Assembly: GCA_965262055.1 (NCBI GenBank)
Contig: CBDHEI010000002.1
Location: 2,108,001 to 2,172,000, forward strand
DNA: 64,000 nt
Reading direction: 5' to 3'
Origin: G958296245 sp965262055
Lineage (GTDB): Bacteria; Chloroflexota; Dehalococcoidia; Lucifugimonadales; G958296245
The notes beneath the pieces are model-generated. The model ran no database searches. It saw only the letters and a program-made list of their open reading frames with translations, and was not told where the DNA came from. The position numbers were made by a program, and so were the translations under genes. This document shows, one piece after another, positions 1 through 9,071 of the stretch; the first letter of the stretch is position 1, and every line of letters begins with the position of its first letter.

Positions 1-738
1 CACGGTGATGGCATTTCGTACTCCCGCGAGCGTGTCGTACGTGTCCACAAGCAGGGTAGTCGTATCCGGGAAGGCCGCCGCGTAGGCGCGGAACGCCTCC
101 AGCTCGCTCTCGAAGCTGGTCACGAAGGAGTGAGCCATGGTGCCGAAGACCGGTATCCCGTGCCGCTTACCGGCGAGCACGTTGCTGGTCCCGGCGTACC
201 CGGCCATGTAGCCTGCCCTCGCCACGGCGTCGCCCGCCTCGGTGCCCTGCGTGCGGCGGGCCGAGAAGTCCACGACCTCCCGGCCCTGCGCCGCGTCCGA
301 GACCCTGGCTGCCTTGGTGGCCATGATGCAGTGCAGGTTGATCAGGTTGACCAGGCGCGTCTCCACTATCTGCCCCTCTATTAACGGCGCCGTCACCTCG
401 AGGACAGGCTCGTCGGTAAAGAATATGCTGCCGTCGGCCATCCCCCGGACGCTTCCCGTGAACCGGACGCCCGCGAGGAAGTTCAGAAACTCCGGTTGGA
501 AGCTGCCGATTGAGCGGAGGTAGTCTATGTCGTCCCGCGAGAACCGCAGGTCTTCCAGATAGTCGAGCGCGTCCTCAACGCCGGCGGCCACGAGGTAGCC
601 GCGGTCCGGCGGGTAGTTCCGGATGAAGAGGCTGAAGGTGGCCTCCGCCGTGTTGCCGCTCTTCCAGTAGGCCTGCGCCATTGTGAGCTGGTACAGGTCC
701 GTGAAGAGGGCGGAGGCGTTGTCAGGGTTGCCGGCCAT
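1..738 (-). CDS. pncB: Nicotinate phosphoribosyltransferase, N-terminal part (runs off left edge)
   Basis: First enzyme of NAD salvage from nicotinate: joins nicotinic acid to PRPP to give nicotinate mononucleotide in the cytosol. Translating the minus strand from ATG at 738 gives 246 codons open to base 1, so only the N-terminal half or so is present. Visible family marks are YQLTM near residues 16-20, a DFSARRTQG block near 157, GTSNVLAG near 185, GTMAHSF near 203 (the His of this block is the regulatory/phosphorylated His region in the family) and LLVDTYDT near 235. The next gene upstream on the same strand, a ferredoxin-NADP reductase, ends 75 bases away, so the two may share a transcript. 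The missing C-terminus lies outside the window; nothing looks broken in what is visible. Confidence 0.9.
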   Translation of the reverse strand, partial: MAGNPDNASALFTDLYQLTMAQAYWKSGNTAEATFSLFIRNYPPDRGYLVAAGVEDALDYLEDLRFSRDDIDYLRSIGSFQPEFLNFLAGVRFTGSVRGMADGSIFFTDEPVLEVTAPLIEGQIVETRLVNLINLHCIMATKAARVSDAAQGREVVDFSARRTQGTEAGDAVARAGYMAGYAGTSNVLAGKRHGIPVFGTMAHSFVTSFESELEAFRAYAAAFPDTTTLLVDTYDTLAGVRNAITV

Positions 739-813
739 CCGAAGTTCCCGGAGCGGATTGGTCAGCGGCCTCCTGGATCATCGGCATCGTACAGGACGCG
801 GGAAGACCAGCGT

Positions 814-1587
814 TTAGTCTTCCTTCCAGAAGCGCTCTTCTTCTACGGCGAAGCCCTTGGGCAGCATCCGCTCCTTGACGTCCTCTATCATTCCGGGGTG
901 GCCGCAGGCGTACACCAGGGTATCCTCCGTGCTCAGGCCGAACTCCTCGGCGTACTTCTCCACGATCTCGTTCACACGGCTCTTCTCGCCGGTCCATTCC
1001 TCGTTGCGCTCCTCGTCCGGCCGGCTGATGGTGGGTACGAACGTGAGAAGGTCTGGGTGCTCGGCAACGAGCTTTTCGAGCTCGTCGTCGTAGACGAACT
1101 CGTCGACGTAGCTTGCGCCCATGAGCACGTAGAACCTGTGGCCGCTGTCTCCCCGGTGCAGGTAGTCCCTGAGGTAGCTGATATACGGCACCACTCCCGT
1201 GACGGTCGCCACGAGCAGGTGGTTGACGTACTTCGGCTTGAAGGTGAATATGCCCTTGGCGCGCGGCCTGATGGAGAGCACGTCCCCCGGCCCAAGCTCC
1301 CACAGGAGCGGCGTCAACACGCCATCGGGCAGCGGCACCAGCTCCAGGAATAGCTCCAGCGTCTCCTCGTGCGGCGCCGATACGATGGAGTAGGCGCGCT
1401 CGATGCCTTCCCTGCCGATGGTGCAGTACTGGCCCGCCTTGAAGGAGAAGCCTTCCGGCTTTTCGATCCACATCAGCATCAGGTCATCCGTGATGTCCTT
1501 GCACTCGAGGACCTTGGACTCGGCCAGCTTGGGCTTTGGCGGTCTGCGTCGTCTGGTTGTGGTCAATGTTCGGTTGCTATCTGCCAT
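814..1587 (-). CDS. Ferredoxin--NADP+ reductase (FAD-binding FNR family)
   Basis: A 257-residue FAD flavoprotein that passes electrons between NADPH and ferredoxin or flavodoxin. The FAD-binding barrel carries RAYSI at residues 64-68 (the RxYS motif that contacts the FAD phosphates and flavin), the nucleotide domain starts at the TVTGVVPYIS segment (about 128-137), and the CGHPGM block at 228-233 contacts NADP. Length matches bacterial Fpr-type enzymes; it ends in acidic/aromatic residues rather than the C-terminal Tyr or Trp typical of plant-type FNR. A basic stretch (TRRRRPPKPK, 11-20) precedes the first beta strand, so the true start could be slightly downstream. It reads toward pncB. The nearby nuoEFG-like operon offers a redox context, but direct partnership is only a guess. 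Confidence 0.88.
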   Translation of the reverse strand: MADSNRTLTTTRRRRPPKPKLAESKVLECKDITDDLMLMWIEKPEGFSFKAGQYCTIGREGIERAYSIVSAPHEETLELFLELVPLPDGVLTPLLWELGPGDVLSIRPRAKGIFTFKPKYVNHLLVATVTGVVPYISYLRDYLHRGDSGHRFYVLMGASYVDEFVYDDELEKLVAEHPDLLTFVPTISRPDEERNEEWTGEKSRVNEIVEKYAEEFGLSTEDTLVYACGHPGMIEDVKERMLPKGFAVEEERFWKED

Positions 1588-1620
1588 TTGCGCTCCTTGT
1601 ACGAAAGATGTGTCATCGGC

Positions 1621-2478
1621 TCATTGTCCTCCGAGCTCCGCTGCAAGACGTTCGAGCGTATAGTTTTCCTTCCGGACCCGGAGGTCGAGATACAGGACGG
1701 TGCCCCCTATCGCCATGAAGGGGGTGATGACTACGGCGACAACCCCGAAAAGAATAATGCCAACGCTCTGGTTGGCAATTACGATGGCAATGACTATGGG
1801 TATGAGCGCTACTACGAAGAACCCGAACATCACTGCAACGAATAGCATGGCGATTCCGAAGATCCGCCACCAGCTGCCCTTGACCAGTTGGTAGGACCGG
1901 CTCAGGGCGTCGAGGTTGCGTCTCCCCTCGATCATGATCGCCTGGGCGTGGAAGTACCAGACGACCAGGATGAAGAAGAGCAACGGAATTCCTATCAACA
2001 CAATGGAAAGGATGGCGGCGCCGATAAGGGCAAGGCCGTACACCACAAAGGCGACTATAAGGGAGATCACTCTCTCCAGCGCCCGCGTATAGGCCGAACC
2101 TATGTCCCACTCCTGCCCCAGCACGTGCCGCGCGGTCGCGTAAATCATGGCCCCGCCTGCAAGGACGGAGAGAAACACGCCAAGGGCCGTCAGCGCCCAC
2201 GACACCGGCCCTTGCGTAAGGGCCGAGATCGTTGCCGGGATCTGCGCCACCAGAGAGATGCCCACGAAGCCCACGAAGACCCAGGGAGCGGACAGGTAGA
2301 GCGAAAGTGTGGCGTTCAGTATGTCCCCGGCGGTCCGAGCGGGAAGCATGCCGTATGCCGATTCCGCACCGTCTTCCGGCGAGGCCGCCCCTTGCAGCGT
2401 TGAGCCGCACGTGACGCAGAACCTGGCCTCGGGCGCGTTCTCCTGTCCGCAGGCCGCGCAGGTATTCTGAGTTGTCAT
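1621..2478 (-). CDS. Zinc-ribbon polytopic membrane protein
   Basis: A 285-residue protein with an N-terminal zinc ribbon (CAACG at about residues 8-12 and CVTCG at 22-26) followed by a linker and about five or six strongly hydrophobic segments between residues 50 and 265. The body resembles the glycerophosphodiester phosphodiesterase membrane-domain / DUF975-like family of multi-pass proteins whose biochemical function is not known. The ribbon would face the cytoplasm. It lies 33 bases upstream of the FNR gene on the same strand and may be co-transcribed. I do not assign a function; the family call comes from topology and the zinc-ribbon-plus-membrane arrangement, not from catalytic residues. 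Confidence 0.7.
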   Translation of the reverse strand: MTTQNTCAACGQENAPEARFCVTCGSTLQGAASPEDGAESAYGMLPARTAGDILNATLSLYLSAPWVFVGFVGISLVAQIPATISALTQGPVSWALTALGVFLSVLAGGAMIYATARHVLGQEWDIGSAYTRALERVISLIVAFVVYGLALIGAAILSIVLIGIPLLFFILVVWYFHAQAIMIEGRRNLDALSRSYQLVKGSWWRIFGIAMLFVAVMFGFFVVALIPIVIAIVIANQSVGIILFGVVAVVITPFMAIGGTVLYLDLRVRKENYTLERLAAELGGQ

Positions 2479-2584
2479 GTGTGTCTACTCCGCAGGTTCC
2501 GAGCCGGCGTTGCCCGTTCAGGGCCGATAGTCGCCGTACCCGTAGGGGTGTCCCTGCCTGATGTACCGTCTATGCAGGCTGCGT

Positions 2585-3283
2585 CTATTCACCGCGCTGC
2601 CGACGCAGCTCCGCCTCCAACTCTGAGGCGCGCGCTTCAGCAGCCAGTCTGGCGGCCCGCTCCGCTTCTTTGGCGGCCTGCTCTTCTTCCTGGTTCAGCA
2701 GCCATTCTCTTGCGGCGGGATCGTAGAAACGCAGCCTGCCCGAATCCCAGCAGAGGTCGAGATCCAGCGCCGGGCTGTGTGCCCAGACTGTGCCGTCAGG
2801 CTTACGGTTCAACTCGAAGCGGCGGTACTCACCCTCCAGCAGGTACTCTCCCACCAGCGGCTCTCCATAGAAATCCCCGCCCGTCGCGTCGTAGCGCCAG
2901 TACTCCGCTATGCCCAGCCGAGCGTAGAGATCGCGCTTCTTCACTAGGTCGGTCGCCGCCGTGCTTTGGGAACCTATCTCGAGGACGAAGGCCGGCGGCT
3001 TTCCCACTTCCCACAGCCTGTAGGTGTTGTGGCGGACGATGGTCTGCGGGCTGACGCCGAAAGCGACGTAGCAGTCCGGTGCTACACGCTGCCTCGGGTC
3101 TCCCTCCTGGTAGTAGATGAAGGTATCGCCGTTCACCCTGACGTTGGTCAGAGCTTTGAAGTGTGTCTGAAGCGTGGATACGATCTCGCGGTATAGAGGC
3201 GCTTGGAACTCTCCGTCTGGCAATGGCATACCGTCCGTCTCAAGATAGACGAGGCCGGTGTGTCCCGCGGTCCCAGTGGTCAT
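2585..3283 (-). CDS. Uma2-family (DUF820) restriction-endonuclease-fold protein
   Basis: A 232-residue member of the Uma2/DUF820 family, PD-(D/E)XK-fold proteins expanded in cyanobacteria and Chloroflexota and of unknown cellular role. Family marks are the VAPDCYVAFG block (residues about 67-76; the Asp is the first acidic active-site position), PAFVLEIGSQST near 98-109 (Glu of the E-x-K core), and KKRDLYARLGIAEYW near 115-129. The C-terminus, from about residue 190, is a charged alanine/glutamate/arginine coiled coil, also common in the family. It is flanked by 40-100 base gaps and seems to be its own unit between the membrane protein and the nuoG-like gene. Confidence 0.85.
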   Translation of the reverse strand: MTTGTAGHTGLVYLETDGMPLPDGEFQAPLYREIVSTLQTHFKALTNVRVNGDTFIYYQEGDPRQRVAPDCYVAFGVSPQTIVRHNTYRLWEVGKPPAFVLEIGSQSTAATDLVKKRDLYARLGIAEYWRYDATGGDFYGEPLVGEYLLEGEYRRFELNRKPDGTVWAHSPALDLDLCWDSGRLRFYDPAAREWLLNQEEEQAAKEAERAARLAAEARASELEAELRRQRGE

Positions 3284-3314
3284 GAACGCCTCCTCCTTCC
3301 GTAGGTCGATTCTA

Positions 3315-6074
3315 TCATGCCGGAGGCTGTCGGACGGGCTCGGAGACCGGCTCGACTCTCGCCGGCACCATCGGCAGACCTGGCGCCATCAGCATCGGGT
3401 CTGCGTCCTTCGAGGCGTCCAGCTCGGTTGCCAAGGTTCCGAATAGCTGGGTCGTGGCTGCCATGCCCTTGAACGGGCTGGATAGCTTGGCCACCGCACG
3501 CATCCGGCCCCTGCCCCATACCACGTCGACAGCGTCGCCGTCCACGACGCCGATGCCCAGGGCGTCGGCAGGGTGCAGCTCGACAACCTCGTCGCGCCGG
3601 ATCGTGTTGCGCCTGCCGTTCTTCTCTATCTCCAGGTCCCCGCCGGCGTCGTACAGAATGCGCCCCCGCGCCAGCAGCAGGGGGTACTCTTTGTCCTCGT
3701 GCGCTGGCGGCTCAGGCAGGATCATGGCGGCCATCTTTCCGATGCTTCCATTGGCGGCAGATCCCAGCATGCCGGTATCGGCCATGTCCGCCGCCAGGCA
3801 GGGCCATTGGAGCCCTCCCTCTTCCAGGCGCTCGTATGTGATGCCCCCGTATTGCGTCACGAGGTTGTTGATCTCGTCGAAGACCGTCTCCGAGCTCTCG
3901 TACGAGAAGCCTGAGGCCCCCATCTCGGAGGCTATGCGGCCCAGGATGCGCCATTCGGTGTCTTCGTCGCCCTTCGGGCCAAGCGCCGGCCTCAGCATCT
4001 GCACCCGGCGCTCCATGTTCGTGTAGGTTCCGTGCTTCTCCGCGAACGTGGCCAGGGGCAGCACGGCGTCCGCGTGGGCCGCGGCTTCACCCTCGAAGGT
4101 GTCCATCACGACGAGGTACTCCAGCTCCGCTAGCGCTTCGAGGAAGCCGCCCATCTCTGCGTCGGTGAAGCTAGGGCTGTCTCCGATCAGCACCAACGCC
4201 CTTATTCTGCCGTCCCGTATGGCGGGGGCGATCTCCTTGAGTCCGAGCCCAGTGGCCTCCGGGACGCCTGTGCCCCAGGAGCGCTGCACGTCATCCGCGT
4301 CGGAAAATGCGCGGTATCCGGGGAGGTGGCCGGGGGCGCACCCCACGTCCTTGGAGCCCTGCTCGTTGGCCCCCAGGTACAGCGGGAAGACGCCCGTGGA
4401 GGGCCGGCCCACGTTGCCCGTGACGAGCGCAAGGTTGACTATCGCCCTCACGCAGTCCTCGCGCAGAATGGGCTTCATCGTCTCCAAGGCGTACAGCAGC
4501 GACGCCGGCCCGTTGGTAGCGAGCAGCCGCGCGGCCGCCTGGATCTGCTCTTTCGGGACCGACGTAAGGGCGGAAACCCTTACGAGGTCGAACTCCCACA
4601 GGCTGCTCTTGAGCTGCTGGACGTTTTCGCACTGCTGGTCCACGAACTGGTGGTCGTCCAGCGACTCGTCGACGATGACCCTGATCATTCCGCCTATAAG
4701 CGCCGTCTCGGTTCCAGGGGCCGGGCGCAGCCACATGCTGGCGTACCTGGTAAGCTCGGTCTGCCTCTGGTCGATGACGGTCAACTCGGCCCCGGACCTG
4801 ACGGCCCTCTTGATCACAGCGGCTGCCACGTTCTGCTCCTCCGTGGCGTTGCTGGACACGACCAGGAAGCACCGTGAGTCCTGCATCCCCTGTATGGAGC
4901 CCGTAGCCGCCTCGTAGCCGAGCATCTCCCGCAGCGGCCGCGCCAGCTCGGGCCGTAGGTTGGAGGAGACGTCCACGTTGTTCGACCCCATGACGGCGCG
5001 GGCGAACTTCTGGGCGACGTAGCTATCTTCGTTGGTGCCCCGCGGCGAGGCGATCAGGGCGAAGCTGTCGCCGTCGACTTCCTTCAGTTTGGCGGCGACG
5101 GAATCGATAGCCGCCGTCCAGGTAGTCTCTTCGAGCTTGCCTTCGACCTTCAGCATCGGCTTGCGCAGCCGCTCTTTACGGTTCACGAACTCCAGGCCGA
5201 ACTTGCCCTTGAAGCACACCTGGCCGCGGTTCGCCTCCGCATGTATGTCGGTGCCGGTCCTGATCAGGCGGTTCCGCTTGTCCACCTCCAGGTAGACCTG
5301 GCAGCCCACCGGACAATGCGGGCATATGCTCTTGACCTTCTCTACCGCCTTGTCCCACTTGTGGTTGCGCTCCACCAGGGCGCCTGTGGGGCATGCGTCT
5401 ATGCAGGCGCCGCAGAACTCGCAGCCCGACTCCAGGAGCGACACGCCCCTGGAAGTGCCAATGAGGTTGCGCCCCGCCCGCTCGGTGAAGGTCAGGGCGT
5501 TGTCGCCCCTGACCTCGTCGCAGACCCGCACGCAGCGGCCGCACACGATGCATAGGTTGAGGTCCATCTCCCAGAACGGGTCGTTCGTCCGCTGCGGCAG
5601 CTGGCGGTTGTTGTACGTGAGCGGGGTGTCCATGTCCATTTCGAGGAACCGGACCGTGTCCTTGAGCTCGCACCGCTCGTTCTTCGGGCACGTGACGCAC
5701 CTGTCGTTGACCGACACGTGCCTGAGGCAGATGTCCGAGGGGCCGCACAGGTCGACCCTGTGGCAGGTCAGACAACCGTGGGGGTGCTCCGAGAGCAGCA
5801 TGTCCATGATGCCCTTGCGCAGCTCCACGGTGCCGGCCCCGCCTGTGTTCACCACCATGCCGTCCATCGCCGGCGTGGTGCAGGAGGCGGGGGTGCCGCG
5901 CTGCCCGTCGATCTCCACGACGCACATCCGGCACGCGCCGAAGGACTTCATGCCGGGGTAGTAGCACAGGTAGGGTATGTATAACCCGGCGTCTATGGCC
6001 GCCTGCAGCACGTTCGTGCCGGGGTTCGCCGTGATCTCAACGCTGTCTACCGTCAGGGATATTTGATCAGCCAT
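3315..6074 (-). CDS. NuoG / formate-dehydrogenase-alpha-like iron-sulfur protein lacking the Mo ligand
   Basis: A 919-residue multi-cluster electron carrier that should act with the NuoE- and NuoF-like proteins encoded just upstream. Clusters visible in order: [2Fe-2S] Cys 37/48/51/65; His97-Cys101/104/110 for the NuoG-type His-Cys [4Fe-4S]; an extra Cys set at 116/126/129/135; two ferredoxin-type [4Fe-4S] sites (Cys 175/178/181/185 and 218/221/224/228); and the FDH-type [4Fe-4S] site Cys 251/254/258/287. A molybdopterin-oxidoreductase domain follows. At residues 366-374, where formate dehydrogenases have NNVDH-C-A-R-x-C/U-H, this protein reads NNVDVSSNLR, so there is no Cys or Sec to bind Mo. 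It is therefore likely a structural electron conduit as in complex I NuoG and not a formate dehydrogenase. Third gene of the operon, 59 bases after nuoF. Confidence 0.85.
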   Translation of the reverse strand: MADQISLTVDSVEITANPGTNVLQAAIDAGLYIPYLCYYPGMKSFGACRMCVVEIDGQRGTPASCTTPAMDGMVVNTGGAGTVELRKGIMDMLLSEHPHGCLTCHRVDLCGPSDICLRHVSVNDRCVTCPKNERCELKDTVRFLEMDMDTPLTYNNRQLPQRTNDPFWEMDLNLCIVCGRCVRVCDEVRGDNALTFTERAGRNLIGTSRGVSLLESGCEFCGACIDACPTGALVERNHKWDKAVEKVKSICPHCPVGCQVYLEVDKRNRLIRTGTDIHAEANRGQVCFKGKFGLEFVNRKERLRKPMLKVEGKLEETTWTAAIDSVAAKLKEVDGDSFALIASPRGTNEDSYVAQKFARAVMGSNNVDVSSNLRPELARPLREMLGYEAATGSIQGMQDSRCFLVVSSNATEEQNVAAAVIKRAVRSGAELTVIDQRQTELTRYASMWLRPAPGTETALIGGMIRVIVDESLDDHQFVDQQCENVQQLKSSLWEFDLVRVSALTSVPKEQIQAAARLLATNGPASLLYALETMKPILREDCVRAIVNLALVTGNVGRPSTGVFPLYLGANEQGSKDVGCAPGHLPGYRAFSDADDVQRSWGTGVPEATGLGLKEIAPAIRDGRIRALVLIGDSPSFTDAEMGGFLEALAELEYLVVMDTFEGEAAAHADAVLPLATFAEKHGTYTNMERRVQMLRPALGPKGDEDTEWRILGRIASEMGASGFSYESSETVFDEINNLVTQYGGITYERLEEGGLQWPCLAADMADTGMLGSAANGSIGKMAAMILPEPPAHEDKEYPLLLARGRILYDAGGDLEIEKNGRRNTIRRDEVVELHPADALGIGVVDGDAVDVVWGRGRMRAVAKLSSPFKGMAATTQLFGTLATELDASKDADPMLMAPGLPMVPARVEPVSEPVRQPPA

Positions 6075-6133
6075 TGCCTTCCATTCTATGCCCGCCTCCT
6101 ATGGGGGCGAGCGCTCCTGTGCATCGTAGCGCG

Positions 6134-7888
6134 CTATGGCGCTGCCACTACCTCTACCGGCCGTCGGTGCTGGTCGGCGAAGGGCCTCATGTTCCTGGGG
6201 GTAAGCCGGGGCATGGGACACCTTCCTGCCGGACACCGTTTCTCTTCTATGTGGGCGCGGAAGTCGGCCTCGAAGTAGGTCAGCGCGGACTTGATCGGGT
6301 TGAACCCGAGCTGCCCGTGCCCGCAGAGCGACCCAGCCTGCATCGTCAGTCCCACCGACTCCATCAGCTTGAGGTCTGAGCTCCGCCCTTCGAAGCTGGC
6401 GATCCGCTCCACAACCTCCAGCATGTGCGTCATCCCGAGCCTGCACGGGAAGCACTTGCCGCACGACTCGTACTGGCAGAAGGCGACCAGGATCCTGGTC
6501 ATGTCCACGGCACAGGTCGTGTCGTCGGCCACGATCACGCCGCCGGAGCCCAGGATCGCGCCGGCCGCAGACATCTCCTCGAAGTCCAGGTGGATGTCCA
6601 GGCTGTCCGCGCCCAGCACGCCTCCGAGCGGCCCGCCGGTCTGCAGGAGTTTCAACGACCGGCCCTCCGGGACGCCCCCGCCGATCTCCTCGATGATCTG
6701 GCGCAGCGTAACGCCCATCGGCACCTCGTAGAGCCCCGGGCGGCGTATGGCGCCGCTCAGGCAGATGATCGCAGTCCCAGTGCTGCGGTTGACGCCAAAC
6801 GAGGAGAACCACTCGCTCCCGCGGGAGATTATCTCCGGCGCGTACGACAGGCTCTTGACGTTGTTGATGTTGCTCGGCTTGCCCCACACCCCCGCCGCGG
6901 CGGGGAAGGGCGGGCGCGACCGCGGCATAGACCGGTTGCCCTCGATCGACTCCATCAGCGCCGTCTCCTCTCCCGCGACGTAGGACTCGCCCGTGAGCGA
7001 CACCTCTATGTCGAATGAGAAGTCGGAGCCGAGGATGTTCTTCCCGAGAAGCCCTGCCTCGTACGCCTGCTCGATGGCCTTCTCCGTCCGGTCTATCGGC
7101 CCGTCGTGGCCGTGCCTTATGAAGACGAAGCCGTTGGAGGAGCCCGTCGCGTACCCCGCGATGGTCATACCCTCCAGCAGCGTGTACGGGTCGCTTTCCA
7201 GTATGCCCTTGTCGTTGTAGGCCCCTGGGTCGCCCTCCTCGCAGTTGCACAGGATGTACTTCGGCGGGCCGGGCGAGCGCACCAGGAAGCCCCACTTTAC
7301 GCCGGTGGGGAACGCCGCGCCGCCCCTCCCCCTCAGGCCGGAGTCCGTGACCTCCTTGATCACGCCCTGTGGGTCCATCTGGAAGAGCGCCTTGTTCAGC
7401 CCGGCATACCCACCGTTCGCGACATACTGCAGCACGTCTGCGGGCGCGATGGTGCCGGCGTTGCGCAGCGCGATCCGCTCCTGGAGCCGCATGCCGGGAA
7501 GCTCGTTCAGGTCGGGGACACTGTCTATAGGGGTGTCGCCCAGGTATCCGAGCGGCTCCGGGCCGCGTACGCCGCCCGACAGCAGGTAGCCCTCGATGAG
7601 CGCCGGGACGTCTCCTGGAGTCACGTTCCCGAAGAAGAGGCGGGAGCCTCCGGGCTTGAGGATGTCCACGAGCGGCTCCGCGAAGCAGAGTCCAAGGCAA
7701 CCGACCTCGTCCACGTTGGCCTCGACGCCCCGGGCTTCGAGCTCGTTGCGGATTGCGTCTAGGACCTCCGCCGCGCCCGCCGCGTGCCCGCACATGGCCG
7801 TGCCGACCCTGATCCAAGGCCTGTCGCCGGCGACAAGGCCCTGCCAGTGCTCGTCCGCCCTCTGCCTGAGCTCTGTGTAGGTCTTCAT
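6134..7888 (-). CDS. nuoF: NuoF-like NADH-binding flavoprotein subunit
   Basis: FMN- and NADH-binding diaphorase subunit (584 residues from the chosen start) that takes hydride from NADH and feeds iron-sulfur clusters of its partners. An N-terminal thioredoxin-like ferredoxin domain (about 25-115) keeps three cysteines, C33 and the pair in VGCLGLC. The core has the glycine-rich FMN/NAD motif GLRGRGGAAFPTGVKW, and the [4Fe-4S] site is ESCGKCFPCR plus the later SLCGHG. No C-terminal two-cluster ferredoxin domain is present, unlike many hydrogenase-linked HydB proteins. I chose ATG at 7888, which begins MKTYTELR 8 bases after the nuoE stop. The longer frame upstream to 7996 overlaps nuoE and encodes low-complexity sequence. 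Operon order is E-F-G. Confidence 0.9.
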   Translation of the reverse strand: MKTYTELRQRADEHWQGLVAGDRPWIRVGTAMCGHAAGAAEVLDAIRNELEARGVEANVDEVGCLGLCFAEPLVDILKPGGSRLFFGNVTPGDVPALIEGYLLSGGVRGPEPLGYLGDTPIDSVPDLNELPGMRLQERIALRNAGTIAPADVLQYVANGGYAGLNKALFQMDPQGVIKEVTDSGLRGRGGAAFPTGVKWGFLVRSPGPPKYILCNCEEGDPGAYNDKGILESDPYTLLEGMTIAGYATGSSNGFVFIRHGHDGPIDRTEKAIEQAYEAGLLGKNILGSDFSFDIEVSLTGESYVAGEETALMESIEGNRSMPRSRPPFPAAAGVWGKPSNINNVKSLSYAPEIISRGSEWFSSFGVNRSTGTAIICLSGAIRRPGLYEVPMGVTLRQIIEEIGGGVPEGRSLKLLQTGGPLGGVLGADSLDIHLDFEEMSAAGAILGSGGVIVADDTTCAVDMTRILVAFCQYESCGKCFPCRLGMTHMLEVVERIASFEGRSSDLKLMESVGLTMQAGSLCGHGQLGFNPIKSALTYFEADFRAHIEEKRCPAGRCPMPRLTPRNMRPFADQHRRPVEVVAAP

Positions 7889-7896
7889 CGCGGCGG

Positions 7897-8409
7897 CTAC
7901 CGATCCCTGAGCAGGCCGACCGTCTCCCCGGCCGTGTCCGCCGTGACGCGGCCCTTGAGATGGTGGTCGACGCTCATCACCGGCGCCTGGGAGCATGCGC
8001 CGAGGCAGGTGTTGTACTTCAGGGTGACCTTGTTGTCGGAGGTTTCGCCCTCGTCGGTCAGGCCGAGCTCCTCCTGGACCCGCAGAAGGATGTCAGTGGC
8101 CCCCGCCAGGTGGCACGTAGGCCCCCAGCAGACCTCCACGATGCGCTCGGCGGGCGGCGTGAACCGGAAGTTCGTGTAGAAGGAGGCCACGCCCCATACG
8201 TCGTTGATGCTCGCCTCGTTGTACGCGGCCACCTCCTCGATCGCCTCGTCCGGGAGGTAGCCAAGCTCGTCATGCGCGGCGAGAAGGGAAGATAGTACGG
8301 TTACGGTAGGCCTTGTCTGGCTTTCCAGCGAGCGCCGGACACGCTTTCGGAGGCTGTCGCTATCCGATGTCAATAGCACACCATTGCAGGGTTTCTCAGG
8401 GCGCCCCAA
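7897..8409 (-). CDS. nuoE: NuoE-like thioredoxin-fold [2Fe-2S] subunit
   Basis: The 24-kDa-type subunit (170 residues) that carries one [2Fe-2S] cluster next to the NuoF flavin. Ligands are C94 and C99 in CWGPTC, and C135 and C139 in CLGAC, with the usual four-residue and three-residue spacings. An N-terminal helical bundle (about 20-80, with the typical LGYLPDEAIEEVA and VASFYTNFRF segments) precedes the thioredoxin fold. It is first in the E-F-G operon and overlaps nothing. The listed start at 8409 is TTG without a good ribosome binding site; a GTG at 8379 in the same frame is an alternative. A soluble three-subunit NADH module of this kind can serve complex I, a hydrogenase or a ferredoxin-linked reductase; no membrane subunits are in the window. 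Confidence 0.88.
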   Translation of the reverse strand: MGRPEKPCNGVLLTSDSDSLRKRVRRSLESQTRPTVTVLSSLLAAHDELGYLPDEAIEEVAAYNEASINDVWGVASFYTNFRFTPPAERIVEVCWGPTCHLAGATDILLRVQEELGLTDEGETSDNKVTLKYNTCLGACSQAPVMSVDHHLKGRVTADTAGETVGLLRDR

Positions 8410-8471
8410 TCATAGCACAGCCCCAAAACCCCCAACAACAGCCACGACCCCCCGGTAAGCGAAGGCCAGCC

Positions 8472-9071
8472 TTAGTCTCCCTGACCAGAGAGCGCCCTGA
8501 TAAGGCGTTTTGCGTGCCGCGAGGCCTTGCTGACCTTCGCGGGATCCAGCGTCGCCAGTATCTCGTAGCTATGGGCGCCCTTATTGTAGCTGCCCTTGCT
8601 GGTATTGCCGGCGGCTTGCTTAAGGCCATCGATGACATCCTGCTTGTGGATCTGCTCGAGTTTTTGCTTTGATGGGAGCGCGTTCGCCTGGTAGCCCGGG
8701 CCGTAGAACCCCGCAAGCGCATCGCGGTCGGCTAGGAACCATGACTCCATGGCCTGCACCATGAGATGGCATTGTGAATCCGTCGCACCGTGAGGGCGGC
8801 TCCAGACATCACGTTGTTTGAGGTGCTGCCACGCCCCCGACGCGGTTACAGGCCCCTCGGCGTCCACGAGAAGCATGGCGGGTTCACGCTGATTGGCATG
8901 CGCCGTCCTGAAGTTCCGGTATGTGTTTCCTCGGCTGCCACAGGCTACAATGCTGGGCATCAGTCCGGCCAGCCCCGCTTTCTCTATGAACTTGCTGAAT
9001 CCCCTGCGGCACGCCGCCTTCAGTGTCTTGCTATCTCCCCCGCCTTCTACGTACAGCTTCATACTCACCAC
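8472..9071 (-). CDS. DUF4276-family protein, partner of upstream ATPase
   Basis: A 199-residue DUF4276 protein. It starts with the family pattern KLYVEGGGDSKTLKAACRRG, keeps an acidic LLVDAEGP strand near residue 71, and has the conserved MVQAMESWFLADRDAL segment near 105-119. These glycine/acidic strands resemble a Toprim-like nuclease or nucleotide-binding fold, but the activity is not established. Its start overlaps the end of the AAA ATPase gene by 7 bases, so the two are translationally coupled. DUF4276 genes are often found beside such ATPases, and the pair has the build of OLD/PARIS-type two-component defence modules. The defence role is inference from architecture; PARIS itself uses a different partner family (DUF4435). 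Confidence 0.78.
   Translation of the reverse strand: MVSMKLYVEGGGDSKTLKAACRRGFSKFIEKAGLAGLMPSIVACGSRGNTYRNFRTAHANQREPAMLLVDAEGPVTASGAWQHLKQRDVWSRPHGATDSQCHLMVQAMESWFLADRDALAGFYGPGYQANALPSKQKLEQIHKQDVIDGLKQAAGNTSKGSYNKGAHSYEILATLDPAKVSKASRHAKRLIRALSGQGD

Noticed and set aside
3315..6074. Active formate dehydrogenase
   Set aside because: No Cys or Sec at the molybdenum-ligand position; called NuoG-like instead.
6099..7817. 572-codon minus-strand open frame overlapping nuoF
   Set aside because: Different frame of nuoF, arginine- and glycine-rich, no domain; the nuoF frame has clear cluster and flavin motifs.
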